Assembly (NCBI GenBank): GCA_964573145.1
Contig: CAZNIM010000015.1
Coordinates: forward strand, 1-19,794
Direction: 5' to 3'
DNA from: PWPS01 sp964573145
Lineage (GTDB): Bacteria > Patescibacteriota > Minisyncoccia > Minisyncoccales > PWPS01
Length of the DNA: 19,794 nt
How positions within the stretch are numbered: the stretch's first letter is position 1; each line of letters starts with the position of its first letter. Below are positions 5,638 through 12,311 of the stretch, one piece after another. The translations under genes and the position numbers were made by a program. Under the pieces are notes generated by a model. That model saw only the letters and a program-made list of their open reading frames with translations. It did no database searches and was not told the origin of the DNA.

Positions 5638-6654
5638 TTAACTTATAATTCCACCCCCGATCAGCTTGTCTCCGTCATAAAAAACTATCGACTGGCCGGG
5701 AGTGATAGCCAGCCGAGGTTCGGAAAATATGAATTCATTATCCTTTAAAACTCCTTCCTTGGCCGGAGAATTATAGCGTATCTTCGCCTTTAATTTTTTA
5801 GAATCGGTAACCTTTTCAAAAAAATTGGGATTTCTGAAGATTACCCTCCTTTCTTCCAAATCACTACGATCTTCGGTTACCGTTAGGACATTTCTCTCCT
5901 CATCTTTCTCTAAAACGTAAAACGGACCTCCCGAAAGTCCAATTCTTTTTCTTTGCCCTTTCGTATACAAGGGAAGACCGATATGCTCACCCAGCTGATT
6001 TCCGTTAACGTCTTCAATCGGCCCCGGTATTAAATCTATACACCCGTCCAAAAAGCTCTCCAACCCGCCCCCTATAAAGCAAGCCTCTTGCGATTCGGAA
6101 ATCTCCGAAGTCGGCAAATTGAGCTTTTTCGCTTTTTTTCTAACCTCTTTTTTAGTCAGCTCTCCGAGAGGAAAAACCACTCTTTTCAAATCTCTCTTTT
6201 TTAAGTTCCACAAAAAATAGCTTTGGTCTTTCTTTTTATCTTCGGCTTCGAGCATCTTTTGGTCTTTAACTTTTACGTAGTGACCGGTAGCGACGAATCG
6301 ACCGTCCAGAGCCTTTAATTTATCAAAAAGAGTTTTGAATTTTATCTCCGGATTACAAACAACACAAGGATTCGGTGTTTCTCCTCGCTCATAACTTTCA
6401 AGAAAATAATCGACTACTCTTTCTTTGAACTCTCTTCGGACGTCCATAGTGTAAAAGGGAACATCCATCAAATCACAAACTTTTCTGGCCCTTCTTTCCG
6501 CTTCCGAACCACAGCAGCTATTATCTTTCCCCCAAAACTTCAAAAAAACACCAACCGGAGAAAACCCTCTCTCCTTTAAAATAGCTAAAGAAACCGAAGA
6601 ATCGACTCCTCCGGAAATTCCGACGACCACTTTTCTATTATTTCTTTTTTTCAT
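5638..6654 (-). CDS. mnmA: MnmA, tRNA-specific 2-thiouridylase
   Basis: MnmA adenylates the C2 position of wobble U34 in tRNA-Lys, -Glu and -Gln and inserts sulfur (s2U34). Numbered from the ATG at 6654 (338 aa), the PP-loop SGGVDSS is at 14-20. The motif PNPCVVCN has catalytic Cys97, and SESQEACFIGG has the second catalytic Cys192. The C-terminal beta-barrel includes RYNSPAKEG. An in-frame TTG at 6663 would add three residues. I prefer the ATG, which overlaps the end of iscU by 17 bases. Position in the operon right after iscS and iscU suits IscS as sulfur donor. E. coli uses the Tus relay between IscS and MnmA; no tusABCDE genes are here, so transfer is probably direct, as in Bacillus with YrvO. 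Confidence 0.95.
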   Translation of the reverse strand: MKKRNNRKVVVGISGGVDSSVSLAILKERGFSPVGVFLKFWGKDNSCCGSEAERRARKVCDLMDVPFYTMDVRREFKERVVDYFLESYERGETPNPCVVCNPEIKFKTLFDKLKALDGRFVATGHYVKVKDQKMLEAEDKKKDQSYFLWNLKKRDLKRVVFPLGELTKKEVRKKAKKLNLPTSEISESQEACFIGGGLESFLDGCIDLIPGPIEDVNGNQLGEHIGLPLYTKGQRKRIGLSGGPFYVLEKDEERNVLTVTEDRSDLEERRVIFRNPNFFEKVTDSKKLKAKIRYNSPAKEGVLKDNEFIFSEPRLAITPGQSIVFYDGDKLIGGGIIS

Positions 6655-7012
6655 AATCTTCAACCGCCGCTTTTAACCCCTCTTGAGCCAAATCGGCACA
6701 ATGAACTTTGGTCGGGGGTAAAGATCCGAGCTCGTCGAGTAAGTCTTGAAAAGTTATCTCCAAAGCTTCCTCGATCTTTTTACCCTTGGCCACTTCACAT
6801 ATCATATCCGAAGTGGCGATGGCCGCCGCACAACCCAAAGTTTTAAAGCGCATATCGCTTATTTTTCCTTCGTCCACTTTTATATAGATGGTCATTAAAT
6901 CACCGCACCGGGGATTTCCGACATCACCGACTCCGTCGGCGTCCTCAATCTCTCCCATGTTGCGTGGGTTCAGAAAATGATCCATCGCTTTTTCCGAATA
7001 ATTTTTTTTCAT
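6638..7012 (-). CDS. iscU: IscU, Fe-S cluster assembly scaffold
   Basis: This 124 aa protein is of the IscU/NifU-N family, on which [2Fe-2S] and [4Fe-4S] clusters are built from IscS-derived sulfur. The three conserved ligand cysteines are present: Cys36 in GNPRCGD (with the adjacent Asp38), Cys61 in TLGCAAAIA, and Cys105 in KVHCADLA. The segment LPPTKVHC takes the place of the chaperone-recognition LPPVK motif of IscU, so HscA-type release may be changed; no hscA/hscB or ferredoxin gene is nearby. Length and the opening YSEKAMDHFLNPRNMG are normal for the family. It starts 5 bases after the iscS stop, with AGGAAG about 14 bases ahead of the ATG as a distant ribosome site. Confidence 0.95.
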   Translation of the reverse strand: MKKNYSEKAMDHFLNPRNMGEIEDADGVGDVGNPRCGDLMTIYIKVDEGKISDMRFKTLGCAAAIATSDMICEVAKGKKIEEALEITFQDLLDELGSLPPTKVHCADLAQEGLKAAVEDYEKKK

Positions 7013-7017
7013 ATATT

Positions 7018-8166
7018 TTATCTTCCTGATATTTTTCTCAACCTTTTAATCGCTTCCGGTAATACTTTTAGAAGCTTTTCCAAATCATCTTTTTTAGTGT
7101 CTCTCCCCAAAGAAACTCTTATCGACCCGTGAGCCTCCAGCCCTTCCAAGCCTATCGCCCGTAAAACGTGTGAGGCTTCCAAAGTTTTACTCGAGCAGGC
7201 CGATCCGGTAGAAACGGCTATCCCTTCTTGATCCAAAATTAAAACCATACTCTCTCCTTCGACTCCTTCAAAGCTGAAATTAGTATTGTTGGGCAATCTT
7301 TCTTTTCGAGGACCGTTTAGTGAAGATCCTTCGATCTTTAAAACTTGATCTATCAAATAATCTCTCAACTTTTCGGTCTCTTCTTTTTTTCTCTTTCTTT
7401 TTAAGATCTGAACCGCTTTACCCAATCCGACTATCAGCGGTGTGTTGTAAGTTCCCGATCGCAAGCCGTTTTCTTGACCTCCGCCGTAAATTATCGGATC
7501 CAGAGAAACGCCATTGCTCTTATACAATGCTCCGACCCCTTTCGGACCGTAAATCTTATGCCCGCTCAAAGTCAATCCGTCGACTTTCAGTTTTTGAACG
7601 TCACAATCGAGATATCCCGCCGCTTGAACTGCATCGGTATGAAACAGTATTTTTCTATCCCTCTCTTTATTCAGCTCTTCAATCGTTTCACCGATCTTTT
7701 TTATATCTTGAATCGTCCCTATTTCATTATTGGCATACATTATTGAAACCAAAACGGTCTCTTTTCTTATCTCTTTTTTCAACTCCTCAATATCGACAAA
7801 CCCCTCTTTATCAACCGATAAGATAGAGTATTTCGCTCCCGAAGCTTTAACCGTCTCCAAAACGGCGTCATGCTCTATAGCTGTCGTTATCACGTGTGGA
7901 TCATCAACCCCTTTGATTGCTCCGGTTATAAATATATTGTTCGCTTCGGTCGCCGATCCGGTAAAAATAATCTCTTCGGCTTCACAATTTAAAAAATCGG
8001 CTATCATCTCTCTGGAATCGTCTATCGCCACCAGCGCTTCTTGTCCAAAAGAATGGATTGAAGAAGGGTTCCCGTACTTCCGGTTAAAATAAGGCTTCAT
8101 CTCTTCCAAAACTTCTTCATCTACGGGTGTCGTCGAAGCGTTGTCCAAATATATCTTTTTATTCAT
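7018..8166 (-). CDS. iscS: IscS, cysteine desulfurase (PLP)
   Basis: This 382 aa class V aminotransferase-fold enzyme takes sulfur from cysteine as an enzyme-bound persulfide and releases alanine. Visible features are DNASTTPVDEEV (8-19), SATEANN (71-77), His99, HTDAVQ (176-181), SGHKIYGPKG with the PLP Lys204, GGGQENGLRSGT, and the mobile loop STGSACSS with nucleophile Cys324. The loop is long, as in IscS/NifS group I rather than SufS. The ATG at 8166 overlaps the end of iscR by 8 bases. In this operon it can supply IscU (clusters), MnmA (s2U34) and ThiI (s4U8), a hub role known for IscS in E. coli. Confidence 0.96.
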   Translation of the reverse strand: MNKKIYLDNASTTPVDEEVLEEMKPYFNRKYGNPSSIHSFGQEALVAIDDSREMIADFLNCEAEEIIFTGSATEANNIFITGAIKGVDDPHVITTAIEHDAVLETVKASGAKYSILSVDKEGFVDIEELKKEIRKETVLVSIMYANNEIGTIQDIKKIGETIEELNKERDRKILFHTDAVQAAGYLDCDVQKLKVDGLTLSGHKIYGPKGVGALYKSNGVSLDPIIYGGGQENGLRSGTYNTPLIVGLGKAVQILKRKRKKEETEKLRDYLIDQVLKIEGSSLNGPRKERLPNNTNFSFEGVEGESMVLILDQEGIAVSTGSACSSKTLEASHVLRAIGLEGLEAHGSIRVSLGRDTKKDDLEKLLKVLPEAIKRLRKISGR

Positions 8167-8557
8167 CGTTTTTATCGATTAAACTTTTAAGGGTTATCAT
8201 CTCCAATTTTTCTTTAATCTCTTTGTCCAGAGCGGACCAGACGGAGGCGACCGGGCAATCTTCAATTCGATGACAAGAAGAATCGATACACTCGACCAAA
8301 GTCAAGTTGGTCTCCAAAACCTCCATAATCATCTTTAAGTTTATCTCCCGAGGGTCTTTAGCCAGGGCGTACCCGCCGGTAGGACCTCTTTTCGAGTTTA
8401 TGATATTCGCTTTTTCCAATTCGGAAAATATCTTTTCCAAAAAATCAGGAGATATTCCCTCTCTTTCGGCAACCTCTTTCATCGGTCTGTGTCCGTCGGA
8501 TTCGGCCAGGCGAAAGAGACCTCTCAATCCGTATTGTGTCTTTTTCGATATTTTCAT
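8159..8557 (-). CDS. iscR: IscR-like Rrf2 family Fe-S sensing repressor
   Basis: This 132 aa Rrf2 protein has an N-terminal winged helix (about 1-66) with the DNA-contacting opening KISKKTQYGLRGL, the recognition helix region SPDFLEKIFSELEKA, and the wing KRGPTGGYALAK. Three cysteines (90, 95, 101) in VECIDSSCHRIEDC are spaced close to the cluster ligands of IscR, so binding of a labile cluster is likely. IscR represses the isc operon when loaded with cluster. The 19 bp inverted repeat at 8572-8590, over the transcription start of this same operon, is the expected target, which makes the gene autoregulated. A nitrite-sensing or cysteine-sensing Rrf2 relative is possible but fits the context less well. 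Confidence 0.92.
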   Translation of the reverse strand: MKISKKTQYGLRGLFRLAESDGHRPMKEVAEREGISPDFLEKIFSELEKANIINSKRGPTGGYALAKDPREINLKMIMEVLETNLTLVECIDSSCHRIEDCPVASVWSALDKEIKEKLEMITLKSLIDKNDE

Positions 8558-8571
8558 CAGTCAAAATTAAA

Positions 8572-8590
8572 ACCGAGTAATCTACTCGGT
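8572..8590. promoter_or_regulatory. IscR/Rrf2 operator, 19 bp inverted repeat
   Basis: ACCGAGTA-ATC-TACTCGGT is a perfect 8+8 bp palindrome with a 3 base centre. With flanking bases (minus strand ATACCGAGT...ACTCGGTTTT) it resembles the layout of IscR type 1 boxes (ATA-YY-GA-T...A-TC-RR-TAT). It covers the predicted start (about 8587) just downstream of the -10, so binding would block initiation. The only regulator gene nearby is the adjacent iscR. Confidence 0.85.
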
Positions 8591-8593
8591 ATT

Positions 8594-8622
8594 ATAATAG
8601 CAAGCCCCTATTTTTTTGTCAA
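8594..8622 (-). promoter_or_regulatory. Promoter of the iscR-thiI operon
   Basis: On the minus strand, perfect TTGACA (8622-8617), a 17 bp spacer and TATTAT (8599-8594) preceded by TGC (extended -10). This is the strongest -35/-10 pair in the window. It overlaps the intergenic space from which the plus-strand tRNA-Leu promoter diverges. Confidence 0.85.
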
Positions 8623-8684
8623 AGCGATAACTGTCACCTCTTTTACATTCAATTTTAACGATTTCAGAAACAAAATCGAAGATC

Positions 8685-8713
8685 TTTACAAATTCTAAAA
8701 GATTAACTAAAAT
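8685..8713 (+). promoter_or_regulatory. Promoter of tRNA-Leu
   Basis: TTTACA (8685-8690) and TAAAAT (8708-8713), each one base from consensus, are spaced 17 bp. Transcription would start about 8720, a few bases ahead of the tRNA. Confidence 0.7.
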
Positions 8714-8722
8714 CTATATGTC

Positions 8723-8807
8723 GCCCGGGTGCTGGAATCAGGTATACAGGGCGGATTCAAAATCCGCTGTTCGCAAGGACATGTGGGTTCGATTCCCACC
8801 CCGGGCA
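8723..8807 (+). tRNA. tRNA-Leu (anticodon CAA)
   Basis: This 85 nt type II tRNA has an acceptor stem GCCCGGG (8723-8729) paired with CCCGGGC (8800-8806) and discriminator A at 8807. The anticodon stem is GCGGA/TCCGC with loop TTCAAAA, giving anticodon CAA, which reads UUG. The long variable arm (about TGTTC-GCAA-GGACA) is the class II mark of leucine. The T arm is GTGGG-TTCGATT-CCCAC. CCA is not encoded (the next bases are CAA), so it must be added after transcription. Base 8 is T, the position modified by ThiI. It is the only plus-strand gene in the window. Confidence 0.97.
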
Positions 8808-8823
8808 CAAAGTTAATTAAAAG

Positions 8824-8844
8824 CCGCCGTTCCGGCGGTTTTTT
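8824..8844. terminator. Bidirectional terminator between tRNA-Leu and the PAP2 gene
   Basis: CCGCCG (8824-8829) and CGGCGG (8833-8838) pair perfectly around TTC. Six T follow on the plus strand (8839-8844), ending the tRNA unit. On the minus strand CTTTTAATTAA follows, ending the glmS-PAP2 unit that converges here. Confidence 0.88.
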
Positions 8845-8864
8845 ATCTTTACTTTTCGTTAATT

Positions 8865-9377
8865 TTAAGCTCTAACTTCTCTAATTTTTTCAAAAATCAA
8901 ACCGACCAGAAGCCCGATAAATATTCCGGCCAAAATATCGGTCGGCCAATGAATTCCGACATATATTCGAGATAAAGAAATCAAAAAAGAACAAATGTAA
9001 AAAAAGATTCCCGCACTTTTACTCTTAAAAAAAACAACGGTTGAAAGAGCGAAAAAGAAAGCGGCGTGAGATGAAGGAAAAGAACCGGTTACTTCTTTAG
9101 CTATCAACGGATTAAGGCCCAAAGCGGCAAAGGGTCTGTTTCTGGGAATTAAAAGCTCAATAGGAGTAACTATCAATAACTTGGTTAAAAATCCGGCAAA
9201 AACGGCCTGAAGCCCGATTAAGCCGAACTTTTCTTTGTCTTTTATAATTAAAAAAAGAAGACAAACTATAAGAGCGAAAGGTAAAAAGCGAGCCAATAAG
9301 TGTCCTAAAAGATCTATCCGGTAATTTTGTCCGGAAAGAGAGAATATAAATTCAAAAATTAATTTATCAAAAGCCAT
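8865..9377 (-). CDS. PAP2 family membrane phosphatase (undecaprenyl-diphosphatase type)
   Basis: This 170 aa integral membrane protein has about five hydrophobic segments and the three PAP2 phosphatase motifs. The first is PRNRP (78-82), preceded by Thr/Ile where Lys is more usual. The second is PSSH (101-104, His104). The third is SRIYVGIHWPTD (136-147, with Arg137, nucleophile His143 and Asp147). Small bacterial PAP2 proteins such as BcrC remove a phosphate from undecaprenyl diphosphate to recycle the cell-wall lipid carrier; others act on phosphatidic acid or PGP. Its position at the end of a run that makes amino-sugar precursors favours the lipid-carrier role, as inference. Its ATG overlaps folD by 11 bases, and a terminator follows 20 bases past the stop. 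Confidence 0.9.
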   Translation of the reverse strand: MAFDKLIFEFIFSLSGQNYRIDLLGHLLARFLPFALIVCLLFLIIKDKEKFGLIGLQAVFAGFLTKLLIVTPIELLIPRNRPFAALGLNPLIAKEVTGSFPSSHAAFFFALSTVVFFKSKSAGIFFYICSFLISLSRIYVGIHWPTDILAGIFIGLLVGLIFEKIREVRA

Positions 9378-10161
9378 TCGTTCTCTTGATTAAGTTTTCT
9401 AAAAGACAAACCACAGTTAAAGGGCCGACCCCTCCCGGAACCGGAGTTACCGTCGCCTTCTTTTTAACCGAATCGATATCGACATCACCGACCATCCCCT
9501 CATCGGTCTTGATCACTCCCGCATCAATTACCACCGCCCCCTCTTTAACCATCTTACCGGTTATTAAATTCGGCTGACCGACTCCGGTCACTACCACATC
9601 TGCGGTTAAAATTATCTTTTCCGGATCAGAGCTGTTTTCGTCTACCGAGAAAACGGTTGCTCCTTTTTCAAGTCCGTATAATATAGTCGGTTTACCGACC
9701 AATCTGCCCGGACCGACGACCGCTAATTTTTTCCCTTTAATGTCAATGTCGAGCTCTTTCAAAATCTTGTCGACCGCTCCCGCTACCGGCGGGATTATAT
9801 CCAATCTACCGCTGACCGCTTGACCTAAAGCAAGTTCAGAAAGTCCATCAATATCCTTTTCAAAAGGTATTGAATTTAAAATATCCTGAGTATTGAAATT
9901 ATCCGGAATCGGAAGCTGAATTATAATTCCTTCATCCTTAATTTTTAAGACTCTTTCTTTCAATTCTGCTGGAGATATCTTTTCAGAAAGTTTGTAATGA
10001 TTAAAATCGACTCCCACCTTTTTTGCAGCCTTGCGCTTTTCCTTAATGTAAACTTCCGAAACTTTATCTTCTCCGACCTGAACCACCCCTAAAGAAATAG
10101 GTCTTTCAATCTTAATCTTTTTCAACTCTTTTTCCGCTAACTTTTTACAATTAAAGATCAT
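9367..10161 (-). CDS. folD: FolD, methylenetetrahydrofolate dehydrogenase/cyclohydrolase (divergent)
   Basis: This 264 aa enzyme interconverts 5,10-methylene-THF and 10-formyl-THF. Family features include VYIKEKRKAAKKVGV (with Tyr38 and the catalytic YxxxK Lys42), IIIQLPIPDNF with Gln82, FEKDIDGLS with Asp105, VGKPTILYGLEKGATV, VVIDAGVI, GDVDID and TPVPGGVGPLT. Two motifs differ from the common form. The usual PCTP segment after the DVDG helix reads IIPPVAGAV. The nucleotide loop GRSxxVGxP reads GPGRLVGKP, so Ser is lost and cofactor preference may differ. The N-terminus is about 20 residues shorter than the E. coli protein. The start overlaps glyA by 11 bases. GlyA makes 5,10-methylene-THF, the FolD substrate, so the pair forms a one-carbon module. 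Confidence 0.93.
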   Translation of the reverse strand: MIFNCKKLAEKELKKIKIERPISLGVVQVGEDKVSEVYIKEKRKAAKKVGVDFNHYKLSEKISPAELKERVLKIKDEGIIIQLPIPDNFNTQDILNSIPFEKDIDGLSELALGQAVSGRLDIIPPVAGAVDKILKELDIDIKGKKLAVVGPGRLVGKPTILYGLEKGATVFSVDENSSDPEKIILTADVVVTGVGQPNLITGKMVKEGAVVIDAGVIKTDEGMVGDVDIDSVKKKATVTPVPGGVGPLTVVCLLENLIKRTNGF

Positions 10162-11413
10162 AAGGAAGAGAGAACTTTTCAGCTAATTCCTTTATATCCA
10201 ATCGCCCTCTTTCTATCGTTTTTTCGTCTCTCTTTTCTATTATCAAATTGATAATGTCGGCTATCTTTTTCATCTCCTCCGTTTTCATTCCTCGGGTCGT
10301 TATTGCCGGAGTTCCCAATCTTATTCCTGAAGGATTTGCCGGTGGAGCGGGATCATTGGGAATCGCATTTTTATTTATCGTTATTCCCGCTCTTTCCAAA
10401 AGTTCTTCAGCTTCTTTTCCGCCGATCTCTTTATTTCTTAAATCTATAAGGCAAAGATGATTATCCGTTCCTCCGGTCACCGGTTCGAATCCATGCTCAA
10501 TTAATCGATCGGTTAAAGCCTTGCTGTTTTTTACCACTTCTTTTCCGTAACGCTTAAAGCTCTCCGTGGACGCCTCTTTAAAACAGATCGCTTTTGCCGC
10601 TATCTGGTGCTCGTGAGGACCTCCTTGAAGACCGGGGAAAACCGCTTTATTTATCTTTTTATCCAAATCGGGATCTCTCTGAAGTCCTTTTTCTGTAACC
10701 ATAACCATCCCTCCTCGTGGACCTCTTAAAGTTTTATGAGTAGTAGTCGTAATTATATCTACATAAGGAGCCGGGTCGCTATGAGCTTCGGCAACGATAA
10801 GTCCGGCGATATGAGCGATATCAGCCGCTAAATAGGCGTCAACCTCTTCTGCAATCTTAGAAAACCCTTTCCAGTCGAAGTCGCGTGGATAAGCCGATCC
10901 ACCAACCCATATAAGTTTCGGCTTCTCCTTTTTCGCCACTTTCTCGACCTCCTCAAGATCTATCAATTGATCCTTGTCATCAACGCCGTAAGAGACCGAT
11001 CGATAATAACTTCCGGAAAAACTAACCGGCCATCCGTGAGTTAAATGCCCGCCGTCTTTAAGGTTCATTCCCAAAACCTTTTCACCCGGCTTCATACAGG
11101 CAAAATAGACCGCCATATTGGCCGGCGATCCGGAATAAGGTTGAACATTGGCAAATGGCACCTTGAATAACTTTTTGGCTCTCTTTTGAGCTAAAATCTC
11201 AACTTCATCAATATATTCGTTTCCCCCATAATATCTTTTACCGGGATATCCTTCCGCATATTTATCGGTTAAAATAGTGCTCATCGCCTCCAAAATAGCC
11301 GGAGAAGTATGATTTTCAGAAGGAATCATCTCTAAGGTCTCCTTTCTTCTCTTTCTCTCTTTTTGAATAATTTTAAAGATCTCTTCGTCTGCTTTTTTTA
11401 TCTTATCGATCAT
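10151..11413 (-). CDS. glyA: Serine hydroxymethyltransferase
   Basis: This PLP enzyme converts serine and THF to glycine and 5,10-methylene-THF. Numbered from the ATG at 11413 (420 aa, the normal length), it shows EMIPSENHTSPA, the tetrahydrofolate and PLP segment KYAEGYPGKRYYGG, DIAHIAGL (Asp198, His201) and the PLP Schiff-base Lys227 in TTTTHKTLRGPRGG. Near the C-terminus is GIRLGTPAITTRGM. A TTG at 11422 is in frame, three codons upstream. I prefer the ATG, which overlaps the preceding kinase gene by 11 bases. Downstream folD overlaps in turn, so the two are translated together. Confidence 0.96.
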   Translation of the reverse strand: MIDKIKKADEEIFKIIQKERKRRKETLEMIPSENHTSPAILEAMSTILTDKYAEGYPGKRYYGGNEYIDEVEILAQKRAKKLFKVPFANVQPYSGSPANMAVYFACMKPGEKVLGMNLKDGGHLTHGWPVSFSGSYYRSVSYGVDDKDQLIDLEEVEKVAKKEKPKLIWVGGSAYPRDFDWKGFSKIAEEVDAYLAADIAHIAGLIVAEAHSDPAPYVDIITTTTHKTLRGPRGGMVMVTEKGLQRDPDLDKKINKAVFPGLQGGPHEHQIAAKAICFKEASTESFKRYGKEVVKNSKALTDRLIEHGFEPVTGGTDNHLCLIDLRNKEIGGKEAEELLERAGITINKNAIPNDPAPPANPSGIRLGTPAITTRGMKTEEMKKIADIINLIIEKRDEKTIERGRLDIKELAEKFSLPYDL

Positions 11414-12311
11414 AATTTTCAATAGCTAATTTTACCGCCCCGAAAACCGGATCCTTTTCGGGTTTTTTTACTTCCATCTTTTTTACAAAAGAAGATATCC
11501 CTTTTTTAATCTCTTCTTCTAAAAATTTCGACTTGAACATTCCTCCGACCGGAACCAGATCGAATTCTTTTTCCTTAAAATCGAGTTTTTCGACTACCAC
11601 CTCCACCGCCGAAACTATCTCCGTCGCTCCTTGTTTTAAAATATCTTCCGCAACCTCGTCGCCATCTCTTTGAGCTAAGTCAACATAGACGGAAAGCTTG
11701 GGAATAGTGATTAACGGATTCATGTAAACCAAACGATTAAAATGATCTTTATCTTTCACCTTCCAGTCCGTAAAAGCGATCTCTTTTATAAGTGTCTCCC
11801 GCGCTCTTCCGTCGATACTCTTCACTATCGCCCGATAGGCTTTTATTCCCACCCAAAAAGCGGATCCTTCATCGGCCAAATAGCCCCAGCCGCTCGTTTT
11901 AAAGTCTTCCTTCTTGTCAAAATCAAAACCTCTGACGACTCCACCGGTTCCGGCGATAATTACCACCCCTTTACTCTTATCGCTTCCACTGCGATAAGCA
12001 ACAAGTTGATCACTGCCTATCTTCACTTTTCCTTCTATCTTTCCCTCTAAAACAGATTGGATGTAATCTTTTTGATCCGCATATTCTTCTTGCAAAGCCG
12101 GAAACCCCACAAAAGTGGAAACTATCTCTCCTTCGACCGGAACGACTTTTTCAACTCCTCGTAAAACATTCTCTATCGACTCTTCAACTCCGTTATTTCT
12201 AAGACTGGCCGGACCGGCTTCAATTTTATTTAAAATTTTTCCTTCGATCGTAGCCAATGCTATATCGGTTACCGTTCCACCCCCGTCAATTCCCAAAATA
12301 TATCTATTCAT
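11403..12311 (-). CDS. BadF/BadG-type kinase, probable N-acetylglucosamine/hexosamine kinase
   Basis: This 302 aa ASKHA-fold protein (actin/hexokinase superfamily) is of the BadF/BadG/BcrA/BcrD type. The phosphate-1 motif is DGGGTVTD (9-16), VIIAGTGG is at 118-124, the family hallmark GWGYLADEGSAFWVG at 141-155, and the adenosine loop VPVGGMF near 262. The GDEGSxxWxG-type motif groups it with N-acetylglucosamine and glucosamine kinases, not with the iron-sulfur activators of benzoyl-CoA reductase: the Cys ligands of the latter are absent. It would phosphorylate a free hexosamine with ATP in the cytoplasm. Its gene sits between the GlmU-like gene (8 base overlap) and glyA, so salvage of amino sugars into UDP-GlcNAc is a sensible guess. 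The exact sugar is not shown by sequence. Confidence 0.85.
   Translation of the reverse strand: MNRYILGIDGGGTVTDIALATIEGKILNKIEAGPASLRNNGVEESIENVLRGVEKVVPVEGEIVSTFVGFPALQEEYADQKDYIQSVLEGKIEGKVKIGSDQLVAYRSGSDKSKGVVIIAGTGGVVRGFDFDKKEDFKTSGWGYLADEGSAFWVGIKAYRAIVKSIDGRARETLIKEIAFTDWKVKDKDHFNRLVYMNPLITIPKLSVYVDLAQRDGDEVAEDILKQGATEIVSAVEVVVEKLDFKEKEFDLVPVGGMFKSKFLEEEIKKGISSFVKKMEVKKPEKDPVFGAVKLAIENYDR

Noticed and set aside
6655..6663. TTG start of mnmA, and likewise TTG at 11422 for glyA and GTG at 1591 for the adenylate kinase-like gene
   Set aside because: Each adds only three residues before an in-frame ATG, without a better ribosome site, so the ATG was chosen.
7320..7826. Long plus-strand open frames opposite iscS
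   Set aside because: They lie antisense to a clear cysteine desulfurase, have no family resemblance and no promoter or ribosome site. They are by-products of the codon use of the real gene.
11403..12311. Benzoyl-CoA/2-hydroxyacyl-CoA dehydratase activator (BadF in the strict sense)
   Set aside because: The cluster-ligating cysteines of those activators are missing and no dehydratase genes are nearby. The ADEGSAFWVG motif and amino-sugar neighbours favour a sugar kinase.
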